Below are positions 18,286 through 26,738 of a stretch of 64,000 bases of DNA, piece after piece. A program made the position numbers and the translations under genes. The stretch is from an uncultured Sutterella sp. (GTDB taxonomy: Bacteria > Pseudomonadota > Gammaproteobacteria > Burkholderiales > Burkholderiaceae_F), in the NCBI GenBank assembly GCA_900546995.1, contig URFF01000001.1:12474-76473 (forward strand). The letters run 5' to 3'. The notes beneath the pieces were generated by a model that was not told the origin of the DNA, searched no databases, and saw only the letters and a list, made by a program, of their open reading frames with translations. The number at the start of each line of letters is the position of its first letter. Position 1 is the stretch's first letter.

Positions 18286-19248
18286 ATGACGGTTTACATT
18301 ACCCGCTGTCCGGTTTGTCAGCAAGCCTTTAAAACCAATGAGCACGTCCTCGCCCTTAAAGGGGGCGAGGTGCGTTGCGGCTTTTGTCAATCGGTTTTCA
18401 ATGCTTACGAACACCTTTACACGCCGCTTAATTCTGCCGAGCTGGGTCAAATAATCGAGCAACAGGCCGAACGTCAAGCGCAGATTCAACGCAAAGGACT
18501 TGAAGCGATGGCTGCGCTTGCCGGCGAGCTCAAAGGCTTTGGATCTGCCGGTGCGGAAACGGATAACTCGTTAATCGGTGTTCGAGCCGAGCCGCGTTTG
18601 ACTCCTGGTCCGGTTAAGCAGGAAGTCATTAACGCAGGCCCCTCCGTCCAAGTAATCGAACATGGAGTGAAGGTCCCGGCTCTTGCCGCGACTGGCTCAG
18701 AGTCTGACGAAAGCGAAGACGATGACTACGATTATGAAGACGAGCCGCCTCGCAAAAAGCGAACATTGCTTTGGTTTGTTGTGGCGCTGATTGCTTTCGT
18801 GGGTATCGTCTGTCAATTGCTTGCCATCAATAGCAACACGGTCGTTGAGAAGTTGCCACAGGCTCGTCCGGTCATGGATCGGGTCTGCTCGATTTTCTCC
18901 TGTGAAGCGCCGATTGAATCGTCAACGGCAACGCCTGCCGCTACCTCGTCACAGGGGCCTGTTAGCATCACCGAACAAGAACTGGTCGCTCTGCCTAACG
19001 GACAATACGCCATCCGTGTGGTTTTAAAAAACCAATCCACCGTCGATCAGCCTTATCCCAATCTCACCATTGTGCTTAAAGGCGAAAAAGAAGACATTCT
19101 GACTAGACGGCGCATTGAGCCCTCTGAGTACCTCGAAGAGGCTTCTCGCAAATTACCCGCCCAAGCGCAAGATGAAGTCAGCATCGCGTTTAATATCGCC
19201 GACGGGAAACCTGCGACGTTAGCCGTGGAAATTGATCCCATTCTTTAA
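18286..19248 (+). CDS. Zinc-ribbon membrane protein with DUF3426 domain
   Basis: 320 residues. The N-terminus has an MJ0042-type zinc ribbon with two cysteine pairs (CPVC near residue 10, CGFC near residue 36). A long, acidic low-complexity linker follows, with a cluster SDESEDDDYDYEDE near residue 145. A single membrane helix lies near 165-185, and the C-terminal region (about 215-320) matches the DUF3426 pattern of betaproteobacteria. The function is unknown. Its place between prmA and a PfkB kinase is conserved in Burkholderiales. An intrinsic terminator follows directly. Confidence 0.82.
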   Translation: MTVYITRCPVCQQAFKTNEHVLALKGGEVRCGFCQSVFNAYEHLYTPLNSAELGQIIEQQAERQAQIQRKGLEAMAALAGELKGFGSAGAETDNSLIGVRAEPRLTPGPVKQEVINAGPSVQVIEHGVKVPALAATGSESDESEDDDYDYEDEPPRKKRTLLWFVVALIAFVGIVCQLLAINSNTVVEKLPQARPVMDRVCSIFSCEAPIESSTATPAATSSQGPVSITEQELVALPNGQYAIRVVLKNQSTVDQPYPNLTIVLKGEKEDILTRRRIEPSEYLEEASRKLPAQAQDEVSIAFNIADGKPATLAVEIDPIL

Positions 19249-19256
19249 GCTGATGT

Positions 19257-19280
19257 CCCGCCCCTAGGGCGGGCTTTTTT
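19257..19280 (+). terminator. Intrinsic terminator after the acc-prma-DUF3426 operon
   Basis: CCCGCCC (19257-19263) pairs with GGGCGGG (19267-19273) around a 3-base loop. A C and six T residues follow. The ATG of the next gene comes only two bases later. Confidence 0.85.
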
Positions 19281-19282
19281 CT

Positions 19283-20215
19283 ATGAGTATTTTTATTTCC
19301 GGTTCCATCGCCTACGACACCGTTTTGCATTTTGACGGAATTTTCGCCGAGCAGTTTCGCGGCGATCTCAGACACTTGAATTTGACACTTCAAGCAAACT
19401 CGATGGTTAAACAGTTCGGGGGCTGCGCCGGCAATATCGCCTATAGTCTCAAGTGTTTGGGCGGCGATCCGGTCATCGTCACCACGGTCGGAATGGATGC
19501 CGACGAGTACCTTTCGCACTTACAAAAACTCGGCATCACAACAGATGGCATTTTGAAAATCAACGATGCCTACACGGCTCAAGCCATCATCACCACCGAC
19601 GTTTTGGGCAATCAACTGTGCACCTTTCACGAAGGCGCCATGGCATCAGCCGCTTCAGCCCCTTGGCCCAATCGACACTACGATTGGGGGATTGTCACGC
19701 CAACAGCCACCCCGGTCATGAAAACACACGTCGAAAAACTTCGCGAAAAAGCGATTCCCATCATTTGGGACATGGGACAGGCCTGCGCCTATCTCACTGG
19801 CGAAGATATTGAGTGGTTTTTAAATCGAATCAACATGTTGACGGTTTCTGAATTTGAGTGGCAAGTGCTTTTAGAGAAAACCGCTCGCAACGCTCAAAGT
19901 CTCTATGAGAAAGTGCCTTGTATTGTGATTACGGCTGGCAGCGAAGGTGTCAAGACGATTAAAGAGGGTAAAGAACAATGCTTTGAAGCCGTTACCGTTA
20001 AAACCCCCGTCAATCCCGTTGGCTGTGGAGACGCTTTCCGCGGAGGGCTCTTACGGGGTTTGGAATTGGGGCTTGGTTGGGAGAAAACCATTCGACTCGC
20101 CATGCTGATGGGGGCCATCAAGGTCACTCACGAAGCGGCGCAAGGTTATCCGTTGGATAAGAACGAAGCGGCGCGCTTATATGAGCGCGCCTTCAACGAA
20201 TCGATTGTGCTTTAG
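19283..20215 (+). CDS. PfkB family carbohydrate/nucleoside kinase
   Basis: 310 residues. Ribokinase-fold kinase, closest in pattern to the adenosine kinase-like PfkB proteins found next to DUF3426 genes in Burkholderiales. FISGSIAYDTVLHF opens the fold, FGGCAGNIAYSL (45-56) is the substrate-side glycine motif, and NPVGCGDAFRGG contains the catalytic base Asp250 and the anion hole. The substrate cannot be told from sequence. The ATG lies two bases after the T run of the preceding terminator, with no separate Shine-Dalgarno sequence. Its TAG overlaps the stop codon of the convergent yggT-like gene. Confidence 0.88.
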   Translation: MSIFISGSIAYDTVLHFDGIFAEQFRGDLRHLNLTLQANSMVKQFGGCAGNIAYSLKCLGGDPVIVTTVGMDADEYLSHLQKLGITTDGILKINDAYTAQAIITTDVLGNQLCTFHEGAMASAASAPWPNRHYDWGIVTPTATPVMKTHVEKLREKAIPIIWDMGQACAYLTGEDIEWFLNRINMLTVSEFEWQVLLEKTARNAQSLYEKVPCIVITAGSEGVKTIKEGKEQCFEAVTVKTPVNPVGCGDAFRGGLLRGLELGLGWEKTIRLAMLMGAIKVTHEAAQGYPLDKNEAARLYERAFNESIVL

Positions 20216-20772
20216 AACCAAGCACTGATGAAGTACCCCTGCGAGAAGGGCGTCACCCAATAAAGCAGGAGATTGACCAAAATAAAGACGACGACGGGCG
20301 AAAAATCAAAGCCGCCGGCACGGGGTAAACGATTTGAAATCGGTCCGATGATCGGATTCATCAAACGCCAGAAAATCCCGTAAGCGGGTGAGTCAGGCTG
20401 AAGCCACGAGAGAACGACAAAAATGATCGTGCCCCATAAAATCAGCTCCAACGCCCAACGCAAAAGTAAAAAGACCGCGCAAATGGGTAACAGCAACGGT
20501 TGAATCGGTAATCCCGTGACCTGATAGCCCACGATAGCGACAATGACAGCCATCAATAGCGCCCCGACCACGGCGGCCCATTCCCAACGCCGAGAGGGTT
20601 TAAAGAGCCTTGTAAGCGGCACCACCAACCAGTTGGTTCCCATCCATGCGAGGCGCGCAATGGGATCAAAGATTGAAATGCGGTGGAAAAAGACATACAC
20701 ACGCAGCACCAAAAGGCATCCGATCAGTGTCGTTGCGATGTTAAAAATTAAGGCAATGAAATTGGCAAGCAT
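20212..20772 (-). CDS. YggT family inner-membrane protein
   Basis: 186 residues with two repeats of the YggT unit, each having two membrane segments. Features include FHRISIFDPIARL near residue 30 and PAYGIFWRLMNPIIGPISNRLPRAGG near residue 145. The family is linked to osmotic stress and cell-shape factors, but its activity is not known. The open frame runs 54 codons upstream into ampD. The ATG at 20772 starting MLANFIALIFNIATTL is chosen on family grounds. It is 11 bases after ampD in an apparent four-gene minus-strand operon. Confidence 0.85.
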   Translation of the reverse strand: MLANFIALIFNIATTLIGCLLVLRVYVFFHRISIFDPIARLAWMGTNWLVVPLTRLFKPSRRWEWAAVVGALLMAVIVAIVGYQVTGLPIQPLLLPICAVFLLLRWALELILWGTIIFVVLSWLQPDSPAYGIFWRLMNPIIGPISNRLPRAGGFDFSPVVVFILVNLLLYWVTPFSQGYFISAWF

Positions 20773-20783
20773 AACCTTGATGT

Positions 20784-21374
20784 CTAAAAGAGAGTTCTTG
20801 GGCAGTATTGTAGCGTTTTTGGGTATTCGGGCTCGTTTTGAAGCTGCAACCAATTGAAAAAGCAACCCGGATCGGTTTTGCGCCCTGGAGCGATATCGCT
20901 GTGCCCGGTCACAAAACGCAAACTCGGATAGCACTCGGTCAAAGCGGACAGTAACTGAGCAAGCCGTCGATACTGCTTGGCTTCAAAGCGCACAAAATCG
21001 CTTCCCTCCACTTCAATGCCGATGGAAAATTCGTTGCATTTAGTACGCCCACGAAATTCAGAGACACCGGCATGCCAGGCACGCTTTTCTGTACTGACAA
21101 ACTGTGTGAGCATTCCTCTTCGATCAATAAAAAAGTGACTTGAAACATGAAGTCCTTTTAAACTCGCGAAAGAAGGGTGAAAACTGAGGTCAATCGTCCC
21201 CATGAAAAGACTTTCCACACACCCAGTCAGAAATCTCCCAGCCGGTAGCGAAATATTATGAATGACAACGAGCTCGGGCGCTCGAGTGCTTTCTCTTTCA
21301 TCGAAAAAAGGGCTCGGACAAATTCGGCAATCCAAACCCTGCAACCATCCGTTAGTGTTGAGAATGGGCTTCAT
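20784..21374 (-). CDS. ampD: 1,6-anhydro-N-acetylmuramyl-L-alanine amidase
   Basis: 196 residues. Cytosolic zinc amidase that releases the stem peptide from anhydro-muropeptides during murein recycling, lowering the signal that induces AmpC beta-lactamase in many species. Zinc ligands are visible as His in VVIHNISLP, His in GHSDIAPGRKTDPG and Asp in the same motif. SSHFFIDRRG is also conserved. The ATG at 21374 has AAAAGG 7 bases upstream, and the gene overlaps the preceding PP0621-like gene by 23 bases. Together with mpl it indicates a working recycling route. Confidence 0.94.
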   Translation of the reverse strand: MKPILNTNGWLQGLDCRICPSPFFDERESTRAPELVVIHNISLPAGRFLTGCVESLFMGTIDLSFHPSFASLKGLHVSSHFFIDRRGMLTQFVSTEKRAWHAGVSEFRGRTKCNEFSIGIEVEGSDFVRFEAKQYRRLAQLLSALTECYPSLRFVTGHSDIAPGRKTDPGCFFNWLQLQNEPEYPKTLQYCPRTLF

Positions 21375-21594
21375 CTTCAGCCTTTTGCGCACAAGCTAAT
21401 GAACAGTAGCTTTTACCATTCATCCAAACACCGTCCACCTCCGCGAAATGCACGCCACAGATCGGGCACTGAACCATTTTCTTCACACTCATCTCGGGCT
21501 TTTTTTCCAAACGCAGGCGGTCATTTCGGCGCTTTTGTACCACGGCGACGACCACCACGACCAAGAGCACTAAAAATAACAGTTTCGTGAGCAC
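21352..21594 (-). CDS. PP0621-like small membrane-anchored zinc-binding protein
   Basis: 80 residues with a GTG start at 21594 and AGGAG 5 bases upstream. One N-terminal membrane helix (LLFLVLLVVVVVAVV) is followed by a basic stretch and a small cysteine motif, CPICGVHFAEVDGVWMNGKSYCSLACAQK, of TRASH or PP0621 type that probably binds zinc. The function is unknown. The position between the ypjD-like gene and ampD is typical of betaproteobacteria. Confidence 0.75.
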   Translation of the reverse strand: MLTKLLFLVLLVVVVVAVVQKRRNDRLRLEKKPEMSVKKMVQCPICGVHFAEVDGVWMNGKSYCSLACAQKAEDEAHSQH

Positions 21595-21602
21595 AGTCTC
21601 TC

Positions 21603-22421
21603 CTACACCAACACATCGAGAACAAAACGGTAAGCGAAATACGCTACGACTTGCAATAGCACGGCAACCCAAAATAGCAACAACGCTTTACCGCTTCGCC
21701 AGCCTAAGAACCGACGTCCCAACAACAAAATACCAAACGCAACCCAACTTAAAATCGTCAAAATGGTTTTGTGATCAAACGCTAATAACGTATTTAAGTA
21801 CTCGGCGGTGGAAATCATTCCGCCTAAAATCGTGAGCGTGAGAAAAATAAAACAGGCAGCGATCACGCGAAAGAGAATTTTCTCCATGGTGCGTAAATTC
21901 GGCATTGTCGCCACTAACCCCTCGGGCTCATTCAAAGCAAGATGCGACTTCAGACGCGTATTGAGAATACTCATCAAAATGGCCTGAACAATGGCCATCA
22001 TCATGAAACTGTAAGCGACAATACCGAAAACAATGTGTAATTTAAATCCCAATGTCGCACCAACAACCTTGGACGTATCACTCGGGAAAACCTCCGGAAA
22101 CCAGACCCCGATGGCCGACAGAATAAGAACGATGGCGTAAAGCGCATGAACTCTCGAATAAAGCGCTCCGAAAAAAAGAATCAAAGTGCTGAAAAAGCAC
22201 ATGGCCGAAACGGAAATCCCGAAACCAACCACTAGTGTTTGCGAAGCGGGAAAAGCCACCGATTGCAGTATCCAAAAGTGCGCCAAAATACCTAAACCGA
22301 TGACCGGCAACGCCCAAACCGGTGCTGCATCACCACGTTTTTTAAACGTGCTGACAATTTTTAATCCAACCGCTAGATAAAAAAGCGACGCAACACCGTA
22401 AAATACTAGGTTTAAATCCAT
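21603..22421 (-). CDS. CcsA/YpjD-like cytochrome c assembly family membrane protein
   Basis: 272 residues, about eight membrane segments. It matches the CcsA-related cytochrome c assembly (inner-membrane YpjD) family, with HIVFGIVAYSFMMMAIVQAILM in the middle and DHKTILTILSWVAFGILLLGR near the end. Two of the conserved histidines expected for heme contact are present. It is more likely the general YpjD-type protein than a dedicated System II synthetase, because no ccsB is adjacent. The start is uncertain among ATGs at 22421 and 22427. Divergent from ffh. Confidence 0.8.
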   Translation of the reverse strand: MDLNLVFYGVASLFYLAVGLKIVSTFKKRGDAAPVWALPVIGLGILAHFWILQSVAFPASQTLVVGFGISVSAMCFFSTLILFFGALYSRVHALYAIVLILSAIGVWFPEVFPSDTSKVVGATLGFKLHIVFGIVAYSFMMMAIVQAILMSILNTRLKSHLALNEPEGLVATMPNLRTMEKILFRVIAACFIFLTLTILGGMISTAEYLNTLLAFDHKTILTILSWVAFGILLLGRRFLGWRSGKALLLFWVAVLLQVVAYFAYRFVLDVLV

Positions 22422-22524
22422 ATGCATGACTCGTTGTTCTAAACACATCTGCCCCAAAGCGGGTACGGAAACATTTTACGGCATCGAGTGTGCGTTGTAG
22501 CGAACTATTTTGAACTGAATTGCT

Positions 22525-23928
22525 ATGCTCAATACATTAAGCCAACGTCTTTCTCGTGTTATTAAAACCATGCGGGGACAAGCCCGCATCACCGAAGCCA
22601 ACACTCGCGAGATGTTGCGCGAGGTGCGAATTGCCCTCTTGGAAGCCGATGTCGCATTACCGGTTGTCCGTGAACTCATTGCCCGCATTAAAGCCAAAGC
22701 GATGAATGAAGAAGTGGTCGGCAACCTCAATCCGGGTCAGGCGCTTGTCGGTATCGTTCAGGATGAATTAACGGCCATCATTGGCGGCAACCTTTCTGAA
22801 AAAGAAAAGTCTATCAATCTGGCAGCTCAACCCCCTGCCGTGATTTTGTTAGCCGGTCTGCAAGGCGCCGGTAAAACGACTTCTGCCGGTAAATTGGCTA
22901 ACTACCTCACACACGAATTAAAGAAAAAAGTACTCACGGTTTCCACCGACGTTTATCGTCCGGCAGCTGCCGACCAACTAAAGGTCATCACTGAGCAAGC
23001 GGGCGCCGACAATTTCCCGATGGATGCCTCCGCCAAACCTTTAGCCATTGCAGAGGCCGCTCTCACGCACGCCAAGCGTTATTTTTACGATGTTCTCATT
23101 GTCGATACGGCTGGGCGCCTTTCCATTGACGAAGCGATGATGACGGAGGCTGCTGAGCTGCACGACTTTTTGCATCCGACGGAAACCTTCTTCGTGGCTG
23201 ACGCCATGCTCGGTCAAACGGCCGTGCAAGCGGCGCAAGCCTTTAATGAACGCTTAGCCCTCACCGGTGTGATTCTCACCAAGCTCGACGGTGACAGTCG
23301 AGGTGGCGCAGCGTTATCGGTGGCTTATACCACCGGCAAACCCATCAAATTTGTCGGTGTGTCCGAAAAAATTGACGGTCTTGAACCCTTTAACCCCGAA
23401 GGCATGGCAAGTCGCATCCTCGGTATGGGCGATATTGTCGCTTTGGTCAAAGACGTTCAAAAAGCGATTGACGTTGAGCAAACCCAAAAACTTGCTCAAA
23501 AAATGCGCTCCGGCGATCGGTTCGACCTCAATGACTTTAAAGATCAATTGGCGCAGATGAAAAATGTTGACAGCTTCTCCGGTCTTCTTGACAAATTGCC
23601 CGCGCAATTTGCTGAAGCGGCTCAACACGTCAATGATGACGATGCGAAAAAAGCGATTGCCCGCACCGAAGGCATCATTAATTCCATGACGCCATACGAA
23701 AGAAGTCATCCGGAAGTCATCAAGGCAAGCCGCAAGCGGCGCATTGCCGCCGGCTGTGGGCTTCCTGTGCAAGAAGTCAACAAAATGCTCAAGCAGTTTG
23801 AGCAGACCCAACAGATGATGAAGATGATGAAAAAAGGCGGTTTAAGCAAAATGATGCGTGCCCTGGGAGGCATCAAAAACATGGCCGGAATGGGCGGCAT
23901 GGGTGGTTTTGGACGATTCGGGCGCTAA
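22525..23928 (+). CDS. ffh: Signal recognition particle protein
   Basis: 467 residues. GTPase subunit of the signal recognition particle. It binds 4.5S RNA and hydrophobic signal sequences and delivers ribosomes to FtsY. The N domain starts LNTLSQRLSRVIKTMRGQARITE. The G domain has the P loop GLQGAGKTT (111-119), and DTAGRLSIDEAMM and TKLDGDSRGGAAL follow. The C-terminal M domain is methionine-rich (QQMMKMMKKGGLSKMMRAL) and ends in a Gly/Met tail. The stop codon overlaps the ruvC start (TAATG). Confidence 0.97.
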   Translation: MLNTLSQRLSRVIKTMRGQARITEANTREMLREVRIALLEADVALPVVRELIARIKAKAMNEEVVGNLNPGQALVGIVQDELTAIIGGNLSEKEKSINLAAQPPAVILLAGLQGAGKTTSAGKLANYLTHELKKKVLTVSTDVYRPAAADQLKVITEQAGADNFPMDASAKPLAIAEAALTHAKRYFYDVLIVDTAGRLSIDEAMMTEAAELHDFLHPTETFFVADAMLGQTAVQAAQAFNERLALTGVILTKLDGDSRGGAALSVAYTTGKPIKFVGVSEKIDGLEPFNPEGMASRILGMGDIVALVKDVQKAIDVEQTQKLAQKMRSGDRFDLNDFKDQLAQMKNVDSFSGLLDKLPAQFAEAAQHVNDDDAKKAIARTEGIINSMTPYERSHPEVIKASRKRRIAAGCGLPVQEVNKMLKQFEQTQQMMKMMKKGGLSKMMRALGGIKNMAGMGGMGGFGRFGR

Positions 23929-24524
23929 TGCAAAACAGTCACTTTGTACGGATCATGGGTGTTGACCCGGGGCTCAATCACACCGGTTTCGGTGTGATTG
24001 ACGTGATCGGATCGGACCTGAAATTCGTAACGGCCGGCGTTATCAATGTTCCCAAAGGGGAATTGGCCGAGCGTTTGTTTTTTATTTTCAAGTCCGTGGC
24101 TCAAATTGCTCGGGAAAACACCCCCTCTTTTGCCGCTTGTGAAAAAGTCTTTGTCAATGTGAATCCTCACACGACGCTGCTATTGGGGCAAGCTCGCGGT
24201 GCGGCACTGACCGCTTTAGCTAGCGAAGAACTGCTCGTGAACGAATTTACACCAACGGAAATCAAGCAAGCGACAGTGGGCACGGGCCGAGCAACCAAAA
24301 CACAAGTGCAAATGATGATTTCGCAAATGCTCCATTTGCCGCAGACACTTCAGCCCGATGCGGCTGACGCCTTGGCTTGCGCGGTCTGCGCTGCGCAATC
24401 GTTCAGAATGATGGGGGCGATGGATGCGCCGAAAACGGCAGCCGGTCACGCCCGTATTCACGCTTCGCGCAAAACACGTCAAGCCTGGGAAGTGCATCTT
24501 GGACTCAACAGAAAAAATCATTAG
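23928..24524 (+). CDS. ruvC: Crossover junction endodeoxyribonuclease RuvC
   Basis: 198 residues. Dimeric nuclease that resolves Holliday junctions made by RecA and migrated by RuvAB. The RNase H-like fold carries four acidic catalytic residues: Asp13 in MGVDPGLNHTG, Glu72 in ACEKVFVNVNP, and Asp144 and Asp147 in PDAADALACA. A C-terminal extension of about 20 basic residues is longer than in E. coli. The start overlaps the ffh stop, and the frame fits no better start. Confidence 0.95.
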   Translation: MQNSHFVRIMGVDPGLNHTGFGVIDVIGSDLKFVTAGVINVPKGELAERLFFIFKSVAQIARENTPSFAACEKVFVNVNPHTTLLLGQARGAALTALASEELLVNEFTPTEIKQATVGTGRATKTQVQMMISQMLHLPQTLQPDAADALACAVCAAQSFRMMGAMDAPKTAAGHARIHASRKTRQAWEVHLGLNRKNH

Positions 24525-24553
24525 GAGGCGGCTTATTAAAGGCCGGAATTTAA

Positions 24554-25132
24554 ATGATCGGACGGATTCAAGGACAATTGATTGAGAGTAACCCGCCTCA
24601 CGTTTTGGTGGATGTTCACGGTGTCGGCTACGAAATTGATGTACCGATGTCGACGTTTTATAACCTCCCCAACCAAGGCTCGGAAGTGACTCTTCTCACG
24701 CATATGATTGTTCGAGAAGATGCGCAGTTGCTCTACGGCTTTTTAACCGCTGAAGAACGAGAGACGTTTCGAATCTTATTGAAAGTCTCCGGTATCGGTG
24801 CGCGTACAGCGCTTGCGGTTTTATCAGGCCTTAGTGTCGCCGATCTCGTTAATGCCGTCGCACTGCAAGACGCGGCCATTTTGACCCGCGTCCCCGGTAT
24901 CGGCAAAAAAACAGCGGAAAGACTCATTTTGGAGCTTAAAGATAAATTAACCGGTGCCTTACCGAGCGGCTCAGGACTTTCTGCGATTAATTCGGTCACA
25001 AGCGATATCATCAACGCCTTAATCGGCTTGGGTTATACTGACCGCGAAGCCCGCGCTGCCGTTAAAAAACTCCCAGAAGATGTTTCAGTCTCTGACGGCA
25101 TCCGGATGGCCCTACAAAATATCGTTAAGTAA
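24554..25132 (+). CDS. ruvA: Holliday junction branch migration protein RuvA
   Basis: 192 residues. Forms the tetramer that holds the four-way junction and loads RuvB. The OB-fold domain reads [28 protein letters not shown]. Two helix-hairpin-helix motifs follow ([18 protein letters not shown] and [23 protein letters not shown]), and the C-terminal RuvB-contacting domain is [32 protein letters not shown] element lies in the short gap after ruvC. Confidence 0.96.
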   Translation: MIGRIQGQLIESNPPHVLVDVHGVGYEIDVPMSTFYNLPNQGSEVTLLTHMIVREDAQLLYGFLTAEERETFRILLKVSGIGARTALAVLSGLSVADLVNAVALQDAAILTRVPGIGKKTAERLILELKDKLTGALPSGSGLSAINSVTSDIINALIGLGYTDREARAAVKKLPEDVSVSDGIRMALQNIVK

Positions 25133-25144
25133 GAAGAAGCCGGC

Positions 25145-26179
25145 ATGGAAACGATTGAACGAATTGTCGCTGGTGAATCCGCTTCGCCTAATGAGGAAAA
25201 TATCGACCGCGCCTTGCGCCCGACGCGCTTGGCTGACTATGTCGGTCAGCCCAAGGCCTGTGAACAGCTCTCTATTTTCATTGAAGCGGCCAAAGCCCGA
25301 AAAGAAGCCCTTGATCACTTATTGATTTTCGGACCGCCGGGTTTGGGCAAAACGACGCTTGCGCACATCATTGCCAACGAAATGGGCGTGAACCTTCGTC
25401 AAACTTCCGGCCCCGTTTTAGAGCGACCGGGTGATTTGGCTGCCATTTTGACGAACTTGCAGCAAAATGACGTGCTTTTTATCGATGAAATTCACCGTCT
25501 GTCTCCGGTTGTTGAAGAAATTCTCTACCCGGCGTTGGAAGACTTCCAAATCGACATCATGATCGGTGAAGGACCGGCTGCACGTTCGATTAAACTCGAC
25601 TTAAAACCCTTTACGTTAATTGGTGCGACCACCCGTGCCGGCATGCTCACTAATCCGCTTAGAGCCCGGTTCGGCATTGTTTCTCAACTGCAGTTTTATG
25701 AAACGGCAGATCTCGCCAAAATCGTTAAACGCAGCGCTCGTCTTTTAAACGTTAATATTGACGAAGAAGGTGCGTTTGAAATCGCACGACGCAGCCGCGG
25801 CACCCCGCGTATTGCCAATCGTCTCTTGCGGCGCGTCAGAGACTTTGCTCAAGTGCGCTCGGACGGGAAAATCACCCGCACGATCGCCGATCAAGCCCTT
25901 CAAATGCTTGACGTGGATCCTTTAGGCTTTGATATGATCGACCGAAAATTTCTTTTGGCGATCATCGAAAAATTTAATGGCGGCCCGGTCGGCATTGACA
26001 ATTTAGCCGCTGCCGTCGGTGAAGACCGGGAAACGCTCGAAGACGTGGTTGAACCTTATCTGATCCAACAGGGGCACCTTCAAAGAACACCCCGAGGACG
26101 CATGGCCACCTTGTTGGCTTACAAACACTTCGGGTTTGATGGTCCCAATGTCGGCAACCAGACTCCCTCACTGTTTTAA
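25145..26179 (+). CDS. ruvB: Holliday junction branch migration ATPase RuvB
   Basis: 344 residues. AAA+ motor that drives branch migration with RuvA. Walker A is GPPGLGKTT (63-71) and Walker B is FIDEIHRL (112-119). Sensor 1 is [19 protein letters not shown], and the C-terminal winged-helix part contains [19 protein letters not shown]. It follows ruvA by 12 bases. Last gene of ffh-ruvC-ruvA-ruvB. Confidence 0.97.
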   Translation: METIERIVAGESASPNEENIDRALRPTRLADYVGQPKACEQLSIFIEAAKARKEALDHLLIFGPPGLGKTTLAHIIANEMGVNLRQTSGPVLERPGDLAAILTNLQQNDVLFIDEIHRLSPVVEEILYPALEDFQIDIMIGEGPAARSIKLDLKPFTLIGATTRAGMLTNPLRARFGIVSQLQFYETADLAKIVKRSARLLNVNIDEEGAFEIARRSRGTPRIANRLLRRVRDFAQVRSDGKITRTIADQALQMLDVDPLGFDMIDRKFLLAIIEKFNGGPVGIDNLAAAVGEDRETLEDVVEPYLIQQGHLQRTPRGRMATLLAYKHFGFDGPNVGNQTPSLF

Positions 26180-26184
26180 CAGTC

Positions 26185-26234
26185 GACAAGCGACTGAATT
26201 TTAGAAAAAGATTGCAAAAATTCTGTCGCTTGTC
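26185..26234. repeat. 16-bp inverted repeat between ruvB and ybgC
   Basis: The arm at 26185-26200 (GACAAGCGAC then TGAATT) is matched in reverse complement by 26219-26234 with one mismatch. The loop is 18 A-rich bases. It starts 6 bases after the ruvB stop and has no T run. It may end the ruv transcript without a classical U tract, or act as an operator just upstream of the ybgC-tol promoter. Confidence 0.6.
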
Positions 26235-26256
26235 ATAGGCTTAAAAAACAATCGTT

Positions 26257-26262
26257 TATAAT
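26257..26262 (+). promoter_or_regulatory. Consensus -10 box 11 bases before ybgC
   Basis: A perfect TATAAT is followed by the ybgC ATG after only 11 bases. The -35 region is poor (TTGTCA lies 21 bases upstream). Transcription from this box would give a nearly leaderless mRNA. Confidence 0.45.
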
Positions 26263-26273
26263 GGCGACTTCCT

Positions 26274-26693
26274 ATGATTGATGAATTTCATTGGCCGGTT
26301 CGTGTCTACTATGAAGACACGGATGCGGGTGGCGTGGTCTATCATGCCAATTATTTAAAATTTTTCGAGCGTGCTCGTACGGAATTTTTACGCCGTCTTG
26401 GTTGGAATCAACAGGAACTCTTGAAAAAAGAAGTCTGCGCTTTTGTCGTATCGGAACTCAGTATCCGTTACAAGCGGCCCGCCAAACTCGACGACGAGTT
26501 GGATATCCGTACACAAACAAAAGAACTGCGCCGAGCCTCGTTTGTCTTCGATCAGCGCGCCTATCGAGGTGAAGAATTGATTAGTGCCGCACAGGTCAAA
26601 GTGGTTTGTATTGATCCGAAATCCGGTCTACCCTGCCCGATTCCGGATACGATGCTCGAAGAAATCAAAAAAACGATTGTCTTAGACAATTAA
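26274..26693 (+). CDS. ybgC: YbgC-type hotdog-fold acyl-CoA thioesterase
   Basis: 139 residues. Hotdog-fold thioesterase of the Tol-Pal cluster, thought to act on short acyl-CoA or phospholipid-related substrates. The catalytic region is YYEDTDAGGVVYHANYLKFFERARTEFLR, in which the Asp of EDTDAGG is the expected active-site residue. First gene of ybgC-tolQ-tolR-tolA, matching the standard tol order. No Shine-Dalgarno sequence is visible before the ATG. Confidence 0.94.
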   Translation: MIDEFHWPVRVYYEDTDAGGVVYHANYLKFFERARTEFLRRLGWNQQELLKKEVCAFVVSELSIRYKRPAKLDDELDIRTQTKELRRASFVFDQRAYRGEELISAAQVKVVCIDPKSGLPCPIPDTMLEEIKKTIVLDN

Positions 26694-26738
26694 CCGATTC
26701 ATCAGAATATTGTGCATTGACAAAGGAATGTCCCCCTT

